Shown: piece after piece, positions 34,397-41,329 of the stretch | Layout: every line of letters starts with the position of its first letter | Numbering within the stretch: position 1 is the first letter of the stretch | DNA from: Erythrobacter sp. JK5 | GTDB taxonomy: Bacteria; Pseudomonadota; Alphaproteobacteria; Sphingomonadales; Sphingomonadaceae | NCBI RefSeq assembly: GCF_018205975.1 | Contig: NZ_CP073577.1 | Coordinates: 558,001-622,000 of the forward strand | Reading direction: 5' to 3' | DNA: 64,000 nucleotides | Program-made: the position numbers and the translations under genes | Notes under the pieces: model-generated | Told to the model about the DNA's origin: nothing | Database searches by the model: none | What the model saw: the letters and a program-made list of their open reading frames with translations, nothing else

Positions 34397-35576
34397 TCAC
34401 GATCGCCTGACCGGATGCGTCGGCTTCCTCGCAGGCGGCCAGGAACAGATCGCGGATAGCTTTGGTCTCCGGGGAGGATCGATCGAGTGCTGCGATATCG
34501 TCGCGGTGCTCCTTGATCGCGTCCGACAGGATCGCAACCGTCTCTTCCCCGAAAAAGCCCATGCGCCAATCGAGATCGTCGTCGGGCAGCAATTCGTGCG
34601 GCGAATTGGCGACGGCGGCTTGTGCCAGCTTGTCACCCACTCCCAGCGCTGTGCCGAACTGTTCGAATGCGGCGACGAAAGACTCGACCGACACATTGCA
34701 GGCTCCGACTTCCGTGCCCGATGCTTCGATCGCCGTTATGATCGCGGTGAGGCGTTGGGTTAAATCCGCACCGAAGAGCATGCTTGGCAGCAACCGTTCT
34801 TGCGCCAGGCAGAAGACAAATTCCTCGGTCATAGATTTCGCCTTGTCACTCGCGATAAAGTCCGTTGTAAACACCGTCCATCGGAAAGAGTTTTTGGTTT
34901 GGCAATGGCTGCTCTTGCGTCCCGCCCCTTTGACGATTCCAATCACTTTGCCACTGAGTTTTGGCGCGCCCTGCTTGCCGCGAAGCGCATTCAGCATCTT
35001 GGCCTTGAACACCTGCTCTGCCTTTGTCTTGGGTTTCAACGCCAGTACCGAGTTCGTGACCCACCGAACATCCATCTGATCGCCTTTCGCCGCACCTGTA
35101 CTCAGCTTGGCTTTCAAACCTTTGGCTTCCACGATTATTATCTCGGTTTCGTTGTTTTGCGCGTCGTATTCGGCCCAGATCTGATCGAAGCCCACTCCCG
35201 GCGCGAAACCGTAAACCAGCCTTGCCTTGGGATAGTAGTGTTTCATGTACTGCGTGGCAGCGATTTCGCCCAAGGCTTCGGTCACCTTTGCCTTGTGAGC
35301 CGAAATCTTCTCTTTCTTAAGCCGTTGTTCGTAGTGGTACTTGTGTTCGAAGAGCGCTTCCAGGTGCGGCTTGAGAGCTAGGGACCGATTGGCTTTCGGG
35401 ATGCCCTTCAGAATCGCGGCGCACCCCTGAACGCCGAATTTTTTCGTATTTTTTTCGAGTTCTTCCCGTCTGATCCGGATTCTTTCCGTGGAAGGCCTGA
35501 GTCGTCGTTTCGTCCGCTGGGCGGGCGACACATTGCTGCCCGCGCCCTTTTTCTTGCCCTGCTTCGCGCGCGCCAT
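34380..35576 (-). CDS. putative PD-(D/E)XK nuclease, REase-fold toxin-like
   Basis: This is a 398-aa protein in three parts. Residues 1-95 are very basic (Lys/Arg). Residues about 95-260 hold a restriction-endonuclease-like core: Glu103, Asp131 (GVGFDQIW), then Glu150-x-Lys152 (IIIVEAKG), followed by a QMDVRW motif, the usual pattern of REase-fold polymorphic toxins. Residues about 265-398 are acidic and helical. The start at 35576 follows the upstream stop by one base, with GAAGG before it. GC is lower than in its neighbours, suggesting transfer. No signal peptide. Confidence 0.65.
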   Translation of the reverse strand: MARAKQGKKKGAGSNVSPAQRTKRRLRPSTERIRIRREELEKNTKKFGVQGCAAILKGIPKANRSLALKPHLEALFEHKYHYEQRLKKEKISAHKAKVTEALGEIAATQYMKHYYPKARLVYGFAPGVGFDQIWAEYDAQNNETEIIIVEAKGLKAKLSTGAAKGDQMDVRWVTNSVLALKPKTKAEQVFKAKMLNALRGKQGAPKLSGKVIGIVKGAGRKSSHCQTKNSFRWTVFTTDFIASDKAKSMTEEFVFCLAQERLLPSMLFGADLTQRLTAIITAIEASGTEVGACNVSVESFVAAFEQFGTALGVGDKLAQAAVANSPHELLPDDDLDWRMGFFGEETVAILSDAIKEHRDDIAALDRSSPETKAIRDLFLAACEEADASGQAIVIIHNG

Positions 35577-35577
35577 T

Positions 35578-35964
35578 TCAGCCTTCTTTCGCACTGCTGG
35601 CGCGCAGGCGACGATCAAGGCCATGGGGGACATTTTCCCGAATGCGTTTCAGCAAAACAGGAGAGTTCACGATCCGGCCGATCCGCTCTTCCGGCTCGAT
35701 TCTGCGGTTGGTCAAAGCCGCTTGGACCGATCTTACCCGATAAAACTCCGCGTCGTAGCGGCCCAGCAACTCGCCGATACCCACCAGCGAGGGGGTATCG
35801 CTGATACCATATTCGATCCCCAGCTCGATCGCGCGCTCGGCGCACAGTTCCGCTGTCGCGGCGTCGGCACCCTTCGCTTCGAGCGCCGCGGCGACATCGT
35901 CGAAGGTCTGCGCGATCGCCGCATCGGCAAACGCATCCATCGTTGCATCCGTGATCTCGAGCAT
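35578..35964 (-). CDS. small helical protein, adaptor-like, paired with nuclease
   Basis: This 128-aa soluble protein (MLEITDATMDAFADAAIAQTF...) is helical, with AIELGIEYGISDTPSLVGIGELLGRYDAEFY in the middle. That segment aligns by eye with AYALGCEI...IPDDVTPMQMKARLDGWDF of the divergent gene at 36152. Similar small proteins accompany secreted effectors in other proteobacteria, as far as I recall. ATG at 35964 is chosen; the frame is open to 35997. It is immediately upstream of the nuclease gene. Confidence 0.6.
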   Translation of the reverse strand: MLEITDATMDAFADAAIAQTFDDVAAALEAKGADAATAELCAERAIELGIEYGISDTPSLVGIGELLGRYDAEFYRVRSVQAALTNRRIEPEERIGRIVNSPVLLKRIRENVPHGLDRRLRASSAKEG

Positions 35965-36151
35965 GGCGGCCCCCCGCAGTCCCAAGTCTGCGCCCATAGC
36001 AGATAATCGCGCTGCCCGACAGCATGCGCCAATACGGGATGCGCCGATCGGGCACGCTTGTGCTGGGCCGCAGAATTGATAAGCTCCATCAATGCAGCGG
36101 CTTCGGTCCGATTTTGCTCAAACCCCGGGGACAATCGCGAAGGCCCGCGCA

Positions 36152-36484
36152 GTGATCACGATTTCAGACAGTCTCTATGCGCGCTATCGGGAGGACGACT
36201 TCTACACCTTCCTGTTTGCGTTCCTGCGCGACAATGCGCGCGGCTCCCTGCGTGCGGCGCTGGGCGAGCGCGAGCGCTGCCGCGCGGTGTGGGCGCCGTT
36301 CTTCGAGCCCGAGCGCCCGAGGATGGAACTCGCGCTGCGCCACGCCTACGCGCTCGGCTGCGAAATTGCGGGCGAAGGGCTGGGGGGGACGATCCCCGAC
36401 GACGTCACCCCGATGCAGATGAAGGCGCGGCTGGATGGCTGGGACTTCGTGCCGTTTTCCGCCTTCGATCTGGAGCTGACCTGA
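36152..36484 (+). CDS. small helical protein, adaptor-like, paired with lipase-like protein
   Basis: This protein of about 110 aa starts at GTG 36152 (ITISDSLYARYREDD), which has GAAGG eight bases upstream. An ATG at 36092 would add 20 residues but has no ribosome binding site. Its ISDSLYARY opening and LG...IP...ARLDGWDF segment resemble the divergent small gene at 35578-35964. Its stop overlaps the next start in TGATG. Inferred role: chaperone or adaptor of the lipase-like protein; no known family is certain. Confidence 0.6.
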   Translation: MITISDSLYARYREDDFYTFLFAFLRDNARGSLRAALGERERCRAVWAPFFEPERPRMELALRHAYALGCEIAGEGLGGTIPDDVTPMQMKARLDGWDFVPFSAFDLELT

Positions 36485-37743
36485 TGGCCGGGACTGATCC
36501 TGCGCAACCCTGCGCCGATCCGTGCGCGCAGCAACGCGCCGACGATATCGCGCTCGCCAACGGTGCGCGCGACCTCGCCGACGCCTACCAGCAAAATGCG
36601 GTCAGCCGCCCGGGCCACCTCGGTCGGACCTGCGCGCAGCGTGCCCCGCAGATGCGCGAGGCAGCCGATCGCTTCGATCGCTACGGCGCGGCGATCCCGA
36701 GCGCGCGCGCGGCGGACGATCTCAACCAATTGGGCGATGGCAACACACGGCAGGTTTCCGCACCGTGTCTGGAGCGGTTGCCGCTTGACGCCGATGCGCT
36801 CAACCGAGAACTCGGCATTCCGCCCGGCAGCCCCAATGCGATCACCCCCAACGATCTGCGCAACGACACCACCGGGCACCGCGCGGCGATCTACCGTTCC
36901 AAGACCGACGGGCGGCTGATCATGGTCTCGCGCGACACCCAGCCGGATTCGCTCGTGGACTGGAAGACCAATATCGAGAACGGGCAGGGCTTCGACACCG
37001 ATCAATATGCCGCGACCCGCAGGCTGGCGACGAAAATGAATGCGTCGGGCCAGAATTTCGACATCAGCGGCTATTCCAAGGGCGGCGGGCTGGCGCAGGA
37101 GGCGGGGCTGCTGTCGCCCAATTCGAATGTGTATGTCTTCAACAGCGCGGGCCTGCACGAGGCTTCGCTGGCGCGCACCGGGCAGGGCAACTTCCAGTCG
37201 CTGAAGAACCGCACCCACTCCTTCAGCGCGGAAAACGATTTCCTGACCTTCATGAACACCACCACCGACCCCGGGCGCGAGGTTCGCAACGCGCAGTTCC
37301 TGCGCACGCATCTTGCCGGGGAGATGCCGGGTTCGATGAATCCGATGGCGATCCAGTACAGCAACCCGGAACACAGGATCCTTGCCGGACAGCGAACCAG
37401 GAACAGGCCGGACGTGGCAGCCGCCCAGCGCGCCGCGAACCAGGCCTTCCAGGCCGATCGCGCCCGGTTCCTCGAATCCGTCGACCAGATGATCGCCGGC
37501 GCCGCCGAGACGCCCGACTACGACCGGCTGTTCCCGCCGGTCAGGTCCTCCACCCACGATACCGTACCGGGCCGGTGGGGCCTGATGTCGGGGGTGGCCG
37601 GATCGACGGGGGCGAGCGGCGAGGAAGCGCGGTTCGGCAAGCTCGTGCAGCACAAGATGTCGCAGGTGCTCGGACCGATGGAGGCGCAGCTCGAGGACGA
37701 TCGAAACGCCTTGCAGAATTTCATGCGGTCATGCGGATCGTAG
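36484..37743 (+). CDS. lipase-like alpha/beta hydrolase, putative effector
   Basis: This 419-aa protein has no signal peptide. A Cys-containing N-terminal segment (about residues 1-70) precedes an alpha/beta-hydrolase core resembling DUF2974/Mbeg1-like lipases. The nucleophile elbow is GYSKGGG with Ser198, preceded by FDIS and followed by VYVFNSAGLHEAS and SFSAENDFLTF (likely catalytic Asp region). The C-terminal 80 residues are helical. Overlapping genes on both sides, a small protein before and an ankyrin lipoprotein after, match the order adaptor-effector-immunity. No VgrG or secretion genes lie in the window. Confidence 0.65.
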   Translation: MAGTDPAQPCADPCAQQRADDIALANGARDLADAYQQNAVSRPGHLGRTCAQRAPQMREAADRFDRYGAAIPSARAADDLNQLGDGNTRQVSAPCLERLPLDADALNRELGIPPGSPNAITPNDLRNDTTGHRAAIYRSKTDGRLIMVSRDTQPDSLVDWKTNIENGQGFDTDQYAATRRLATKMNASGQNFDISGYSKGGGLAQEAGLLSPNSNVYVFNSAGLHEASLARTGQGNFQSLKNRTHSFSAENDFLTFMNTTTDPGREVRNAQFLRTHLAGEMPGSMNPMAIQYSNPEHRILAGQRTRNRPDVAAAQRAANQAFQADRARFLESVDQMIAGAAETPDYDRLFPPVRSSTHDTVPGRWGLMSGVAGSTGASGEEARFGKLVQHKMSQVLGPMEAQLEDDRNALQNFMRSCGS

Positions 37744-38528
37744 GCCGCGCATTCATCGCCGCCGCACTTGCGTGGGCGGTGCCGGGATGCACAGCGCCGG
37801 ACAACGGAGACAGGACAACGCCAATGCAGTTCAGTGGACAGGATGCCGCGCTCGAAACCGCGATCGCCGCCGACGACCCGGCCGCGGTCGACGCCGCGAT
37901 CGCCGGCGGAGCCAACGTCAACGCCAGCGGCGCGGTCGGGGTCACCCCGCTCGCCTTCGCGGTCGGCACCGGGAAAGTGCAGGCGGCGCGGGCGCTGATC
38001 GCGCGCGGGGCCAACCCCAATCTCGAGGACGACGAGGGCGACACCGCCGTGACGCTCGCCGTCAACGGCTACGCCCGCGAGCCCGAACTGCTGCGGATGG
38101 TGCTCGATGCGGGCGGCAATCCCAACCAGCTGCGGCGCGATGGCGACCCGGTGATCGTGCGCTTCGTCAATGCCGCCGATCTCGAAGCGATCACCCTGAT
38201 GCACAGCAAGGGCGCGGACCTGAACGCGATCGCCAACCAGCAGCCGCTGGTGGTGTTCGCCGCCTATGGCGCGGACTGGGACGTGGTGTGGCACCTGATC
38301 ACGCTCGGCGCGGATCTCGAGGACCCGACGGCGCGCGAAGGGCTGGTCGAGGCGTTCAAGGTCCCCGGCGCGACGCTCCCCGACAGCCCGCTCTACCCGG
38401 CAAAGGTCAAGGTCTACGAGCACCTGCGCAAGCTGGGCGAGGAGCCGGTGCCCCGGCGGGGTATGAGGGGAGTCTTTGATTGTTCCGCACCCCATCCGGG
38501 GTGCGAAATCCTCGCTCACGCGGCCTGA
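37731..38528 (+). CDS. ankyrin-repeat lipoprotein, putative immunity protein
   Basis: This 265-aa protein has a lipoprotein signal (lipobox AVPGC, Cys20). At least four ankyrin repeats follow: AVDAAIAGGANVNASGAVGVTPLAFAVGTG, ARALIARGANPNLEDDEGDTAVTLAV, and two more to about residue 215. The ATG overlaps the end of the lipase-like gene by 13 bp. Periplasm-facing ankyrin proteins next to secreted lipases are plausible immunity proteins. The last 20 or so codons (from FDCSAPHPGC) lie within the structured repeat at 38485, so the original C-terminus has been replaced. Confidence 0.8.
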   Translation: MRIVGRAFIAAALAWAVPGCTAPDNGDRTTPMQFSGQDAALETAIAADDPAAVDAAIAGGANVNASGAVGVTPLAFAVGTGKVQAARALIARGANPNLEDDEGDTAVTLAVNGYAREPELLRMVLDAGGNPNQLRRDGDPVIVRFVNAADLEAITLMHSKGADLNAIANQQPLVVFAAYGADWDVVWHLITLGADLEDPTAREGLVEAFKVPGATLPDSPLYPAKVKVYEHLRKLGEEPVPRRGMRGVFDCSAPHPGCEILAHAA

Positions 38529-38589
38529 AGGCCGCATCGCTGCGGGCGGGCGGTCGCCCTTGCGGTCAGCTTCGCTGACCGTGCTCCGC
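38485..38589 (+). repeat. ~105-bp structured repeat, copy 4
   Basis: Stems in order: CGCACCCCATCCGGGGTGCG, CGGCC-tga-GGCCG, GGGCGGTCGCCC, and CGGTCAGC-ttc-GCTGACCG, with linkers TCCTCGCTCA and GCTGCGGGC. Compared with copy 1 the stems change on both sides together. It forms an inverted pair with 38861-38964 and supplies the stop of the ankyrin gene. Confidence 0.8.
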
Positions 38590-38599
38590 CACCAAGCCT

Positions 38600-38815
38600 C
38601 TACCCTTTCTTCCCGAGAATAATCCGCTCGTTCCGCTCGCGCCGCGCGACGATCTCCGGGTCCGTCCCCAGCCGCTGGCCGATCCGCCCTGCCTCGACAT
38701 GGGCAAGCCATTCGCGGGCGTGGCGCAGGCCGTCGCTGTCGCCCGGCGGGGACGCGACGCCGAAAGCCGCGCGGCCGGGGGGAAGGGGGGCGGCAGGATC
38801 GTGCTTGAGCGCCAT
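38600..38815 (-). CDS. small hypothetical protein between inverted repeats
   Basis: This 71-aa protein (MALKHDPAAPLPPGRAAFGVA...) has a Pro-rich N-terminus and a basic helical C-terminus (LRHAREWLAHVEAGRIGQRL...RRERNERIILGKKG). AAAGGAAT precedes the ATG at good spacing. It lies entirely between two inverted copies of the 105-bp repeat and shares direction with the gene at 38967. No family is recognised. Confidence 0.6.
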   Translation of the reverse strand: MALKHDPAAPLPPGRAAFGVASPPGDSDGLRHAREWLAHVEAGRIGQRLGTDPEIVARRERNERIILGKKG

Positions 38816-38860
38816 CAGTCTGATTCCTTTACGTCGTGTCCCGACTCTTGCCGGAGTGGG

Positions 38861-38964
38861 GCTGGCTCGACGCCGCAGGCGTCGCAAGGCCGACGGGCCG
38901 CCCGCAGCGACGCGCCCGGAGGGCGTGTGAGCGAGGAAATCGCGCCCGCGGATGCGGGTGCGCA
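38861..38964 (-). repeat. ~105-bp structured repeat, copy 5 (inverted)
   Basis: On the minus strand: CGCACCCGCATCCGCGGGCG, TTTCCTCGCTCAC, CGCCC-tc-CGGGCG, GTCGCTGCGGGCGG, CCTTGCG and ACGCCTGCGGCGT. It ends two bases before the stop of the 38967-39599 gene and mirrors copy 4. Confidence 0.8.
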
Positions 38965-38966
38965 TA

Positions 38967-39599
38967 TCAACGCTCTGCCTCCCATTTCGCTTCGAGTTCC
39001 TGCCGCCATTGCGCCACCTTGGCGTCGATCGAGCGGTGGATGCGCTTGATCCGCGCCGGATCGTTGGCGAGGCGGATCTGCTCGGCTGCGTACTCGGCCT
39101 TCACCCGCTCGTAGACCGGATGGCCGGGGCCGATATCCTTGGCCGGGTTGTAGCGATCGGCAAGGCGATTGCGCAGGAAGAACATGACCAGCGCCTCGTT
39201 ATGCCGGGTCTCGGTCCCCAGCACCTTGCCGGAAGAGACGACCATGCGCTTCTCGCCCTGGATCGCGCGGGTGAGCGCACTCGCCTCCAGCCGCGACACC
39301 CCGCGATCGATCGCCGCGTCCCACGCCGCGCGAAACTCCTCCGCCCCGGGCCGCTGGCGCAGCTTGTACAGCGCCTCCATACTCTTGCCGATATGCCGCG
39401 CGGCGGCGGTGACGATCCCGGTCGCGGCGAGATGCGCGATGAACTTGCGCTGGAGATCGGGCGTGATCGAGTTGCGGCGCGGATGGGTGTGCGGGACCGG
39501 CGCAAAGCCGAGCAGCGGATCGTCCGGCGCGGGCGGTTCGGCGGTGTAGGCAACCGCGGAGGTGGCCTGGCGGGCGATGGCGCGTTTGCATTCGGTCAT
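38967..39599 (-). CDS. HTH-containing hypothetical protein (terminase small subunit-like)
   Basis: This 210-aa protein has a central helix-turn-helix (TPDLQRKFIAHLAATGIVTAAARHIGKSMEALYKLRQRPGAEEF) of the type found in phage terminase small subunits and related sphingomonad proteins. A Pro-rich N-terminus precedes it and a basic helical tail (IKRIHRSIDAKVAQWRQELEAKWE) follows. No other phage genes are nearby, so it is more likely a chromosomal DNA-binding protein or phage relic. It is divergent from the regulator at 39809. Confidence 0.65.
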   Translation of the reverse strand: MTECKRAIARQATSAVAYTAEPPAPDDPLLGFAPVPHTHPRRNSITPDLQRKFIAHLAATGIVTAAARHIGKSMEALYKLRQRPGAEEFRAAWDAAIDRGVSRLEASALTRAIQGEKRMVVSSGKVLGTETRHNEALVMFFLRNRLADRYNPAKDIGPGHPVYERVKAEYAAEQIRLANDPARIKRIHRSIDAKVAQWRQELEAKWEAER

Positions 39600-39714
39600 T
39601 CAGGGGCTTTCCTTGCGCTACAACTTCCCCTTTCTTGCGCCCTATAGATCATCCACAGTCATGTAGGAAAGCAACTAACCGTCTATTTGCATTTCTCTTC
39701 AAACCGTGGTGTGA

Positions 39715-39786
39715 TTACCTCGGGTTAGGTAACAAAGACAAAAAAGCCGTGCCAGCCTGCGGGCCTGTTTGAAAGGCAGCCCGCAT
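39715..39786. promoter_or_regulatory. palindrome and leader hairpin upstream of the HTH regulator
   Basis: TTACCT-cgggtt-AGGTAA (39715-39732) is a perfect 6-bp dyad in the divergent promoter region. Downstream, TGCGGGC...GCCCGCA (39758-39786) forms a hairpin 22 bp before the start at 39809. Both are candidate sites for autoregulation. Confidence 0.4.
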
Positions 39787-39808
39787 AACATGAGGTTAGG
39801 GGGCAAGG

Positions 39809-40621
39809 ATGAACAAGGGGCGCAAGGACGCCGGGCATTTGCTCGCGCATCTGACCAATGGCGAACGCGATGTTGTCGCACTCATCGCGAAGCAAAAGCC
39901 ATTAGACGAAATCAAGGCGAAGATCGGTCTGCCACGGCGAACCATCGAAGGCCTGATCCACTCGGCAAAGATCATGCTGAGCGCGAATGGGGATCTGGTC
40001 GATGAATATCTCGCCATGGTCGAAGATTGGCAGCGGGAAACCGGCAGCAGGCTGTTTTCGAACATGATCGTCGCCAGCCCGGATGAGGCTGCGCTGGTCT
40101 CCGACCCGCCGCCGGCCGACAAATCGCGCATTCTTGAAGACATCGAAGCCAGCATGACGCCCGCCGAAATGCGCGATCTGGCCGGATCGCTGCTGCGGCT
40201 GGCCGATGCGTTCGAGCAGGACTGGTCACCCGACAGCGTGCAGGCGGCGTTCCATTGGCCATCGGGCGCGGCCAAGATCGAGCGCAATTCGCTCGAACTG
40301 GCCAAGCGTGCGACGCTGCTGGTGCGGCAGCGGCAGATGCGGGAGACATTCCTGCCCAGCGACCTGTTTGGCGAGCCGGGGTGGAACATGCTGCTCGACC
40401 TGTTCATCCAGTTCGCGGGCGGGGCGAAGGTTTCGGGCAAGAGCCTGTCGATCGCCGCCGGATGCCCGCAGACCACGGCGCTGCGGCACCTCGCGCGGCT
40501 GGAGGAAGCGGGGCTGGTGAAACGCGAACCCTCCCGCCACGACGCGCGGGTGACGCTCTACAGCCTGACCAAGCAGGGCGTGATCGGCGTGGGGCGGGTG
40601 CTGGAGCGGATGGTGGGGTAG
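39809..40621 (+). CDS. DNA-binding protein with two HTH domains (MarR-like C-terminus)
   Basis: This 270-aa protein has an N-terminal sigma/LuxR-like HTH (LTNGERDVVALIAKQKPLDEIKAKIGLPRRTIEGLIHSAKIML) and a C-terminal winged helix of MarR type (SIAAGCPQTTALRHLARLEEAGLVKREPSRHDARVTLYSLT). A helical linker of about 130 residues joins them. GGCAAGG precedes the ATG. It probably regulates a neighbouring accessory gene; the target is not known. Confidence 0.75.
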   Translation: MNKGRKDAGHLLAHLTNGERDVVALIAKQKPLDEIKAKIGLPRRTIEGLIHSAKIMLSANGDLVDEYLAMVEDWQRETGSRLFSNMIVASPDEAALVSDPPPADKSRILEDIEASMTPAEMRDLAGSLLRLADAFEQDWSPDSVQAAFHWPSGAAKIERNSLELAKRATLLVRQRQMRETFLPSDLFGEPGWNMLLDLFIQFAGGAKVSGKSLSIAAGCPQTTALRHLARLEEAGLVKREPSRHDARVTLYSLTKQGVIGVGRVLERMVG

Positions 40622-40701
40622 GGAAAAGCGGCGACACAGGGTTGCTTTTAAGATTTTCGACCTCTAATGAGGGTGAGATTCTTAAAAGCGAGGCAATTTC
40701 C

Positions 40702-41328
40702 GTGGCTACTTTCTCAACGCAAATCATTGATACGGAACTGGAAGTCGATGCACGACTCCATGACTTCGGACTGTCGCGTGATCAGATCCTTGCGATTGCG
40801 GATGTGGCGAAAGCCTGGGCGAGCGATGCGAGCCCTCTCATGCCGAAGAATGCTCCTGGTACGCTAGCTTACATTTACGGTGTGGAGGCACTGCGCCAGC
40901 AGCTGCTGGATGGAGAGTGGCAAGTTGACCGGACCCAGAATGTTGAGTCGGTGGTCAATCGTGTTCGGGGCATTCGTATCGGCTTTCAGAACGTCGATCA
41001 TTCGTGTGATTTGATGTTCCCTCCGATGCCGCGTTCGTCAAAAGGTTCGGCAGCCGAAGGCATGAGCGGGCCGACGCTGTTCGACTATGCCGGTATTGAG
41101 ACGGGACCTCTGACTGGTGTTTTGTCCGATGGCATTCCCACCTACTATGTGATGGTTGGCGAGGACGGATCTGTCGAATTGAGCCATCCGGTGATCTCGG
41201 AAGGTGCCTATAAAGACTTTGTTGAGCGAATCTTTGTTCGCGGTGTTGGAGACGACTGGGCCGAAGATATCGACCCGGAAACGGGACCGGTATCAGAATT
41301 CGATATTCCGGTTAGCCTCAAGCGCTGA
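40702..41328 (+). CDS. uncharacterised partner of XRE-ImmA protein
   Basis: This 208-aa soluble protein has a GTG start at 40702 with GAGG upstream. An acidic C-terminus follows a segment VNRVRGIRIGFQNVDHSCDLMFPPMPRSSKGSAAEGMS that recurs, as I recall it, in unnamed proteins encoded beside XRE-ImmA proteases. The stop is one base from the next ATG. GC is clearly lower than in surrounding genes. It may be the toxin or the protease substrate of a two-gene toxin-antitoxin or defence cassette; that role is inferred. Confidence 0.6.
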   Translation: MATFSTQIIDTELEVDARLHDFGLSRDQILAIADVAKAWASDASPLMPKNAPGTLAYIYGVEALRQQLLDGEWQVDRTQNVESVVNRVRGIRIGFQNVDHSCDLMFPPMPRSSKGSAAEGMSGPTLFDYAGIETGPLTGVLSDGIPTYYVMVGEDGSVELSHPVISEGAYKDFVERIFVRGVGDDWAEDIDPETGPVSEFDIPVSLKR

Positions 41329-41329
41329 T

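Noticed and set aside
38967..40621. Prophage remnant
   Set aside because: One terminase-small-subunit-like HTH and one MarR-like regulator are not enough; no portal, capsid, integrase or attachment repeats are visible.
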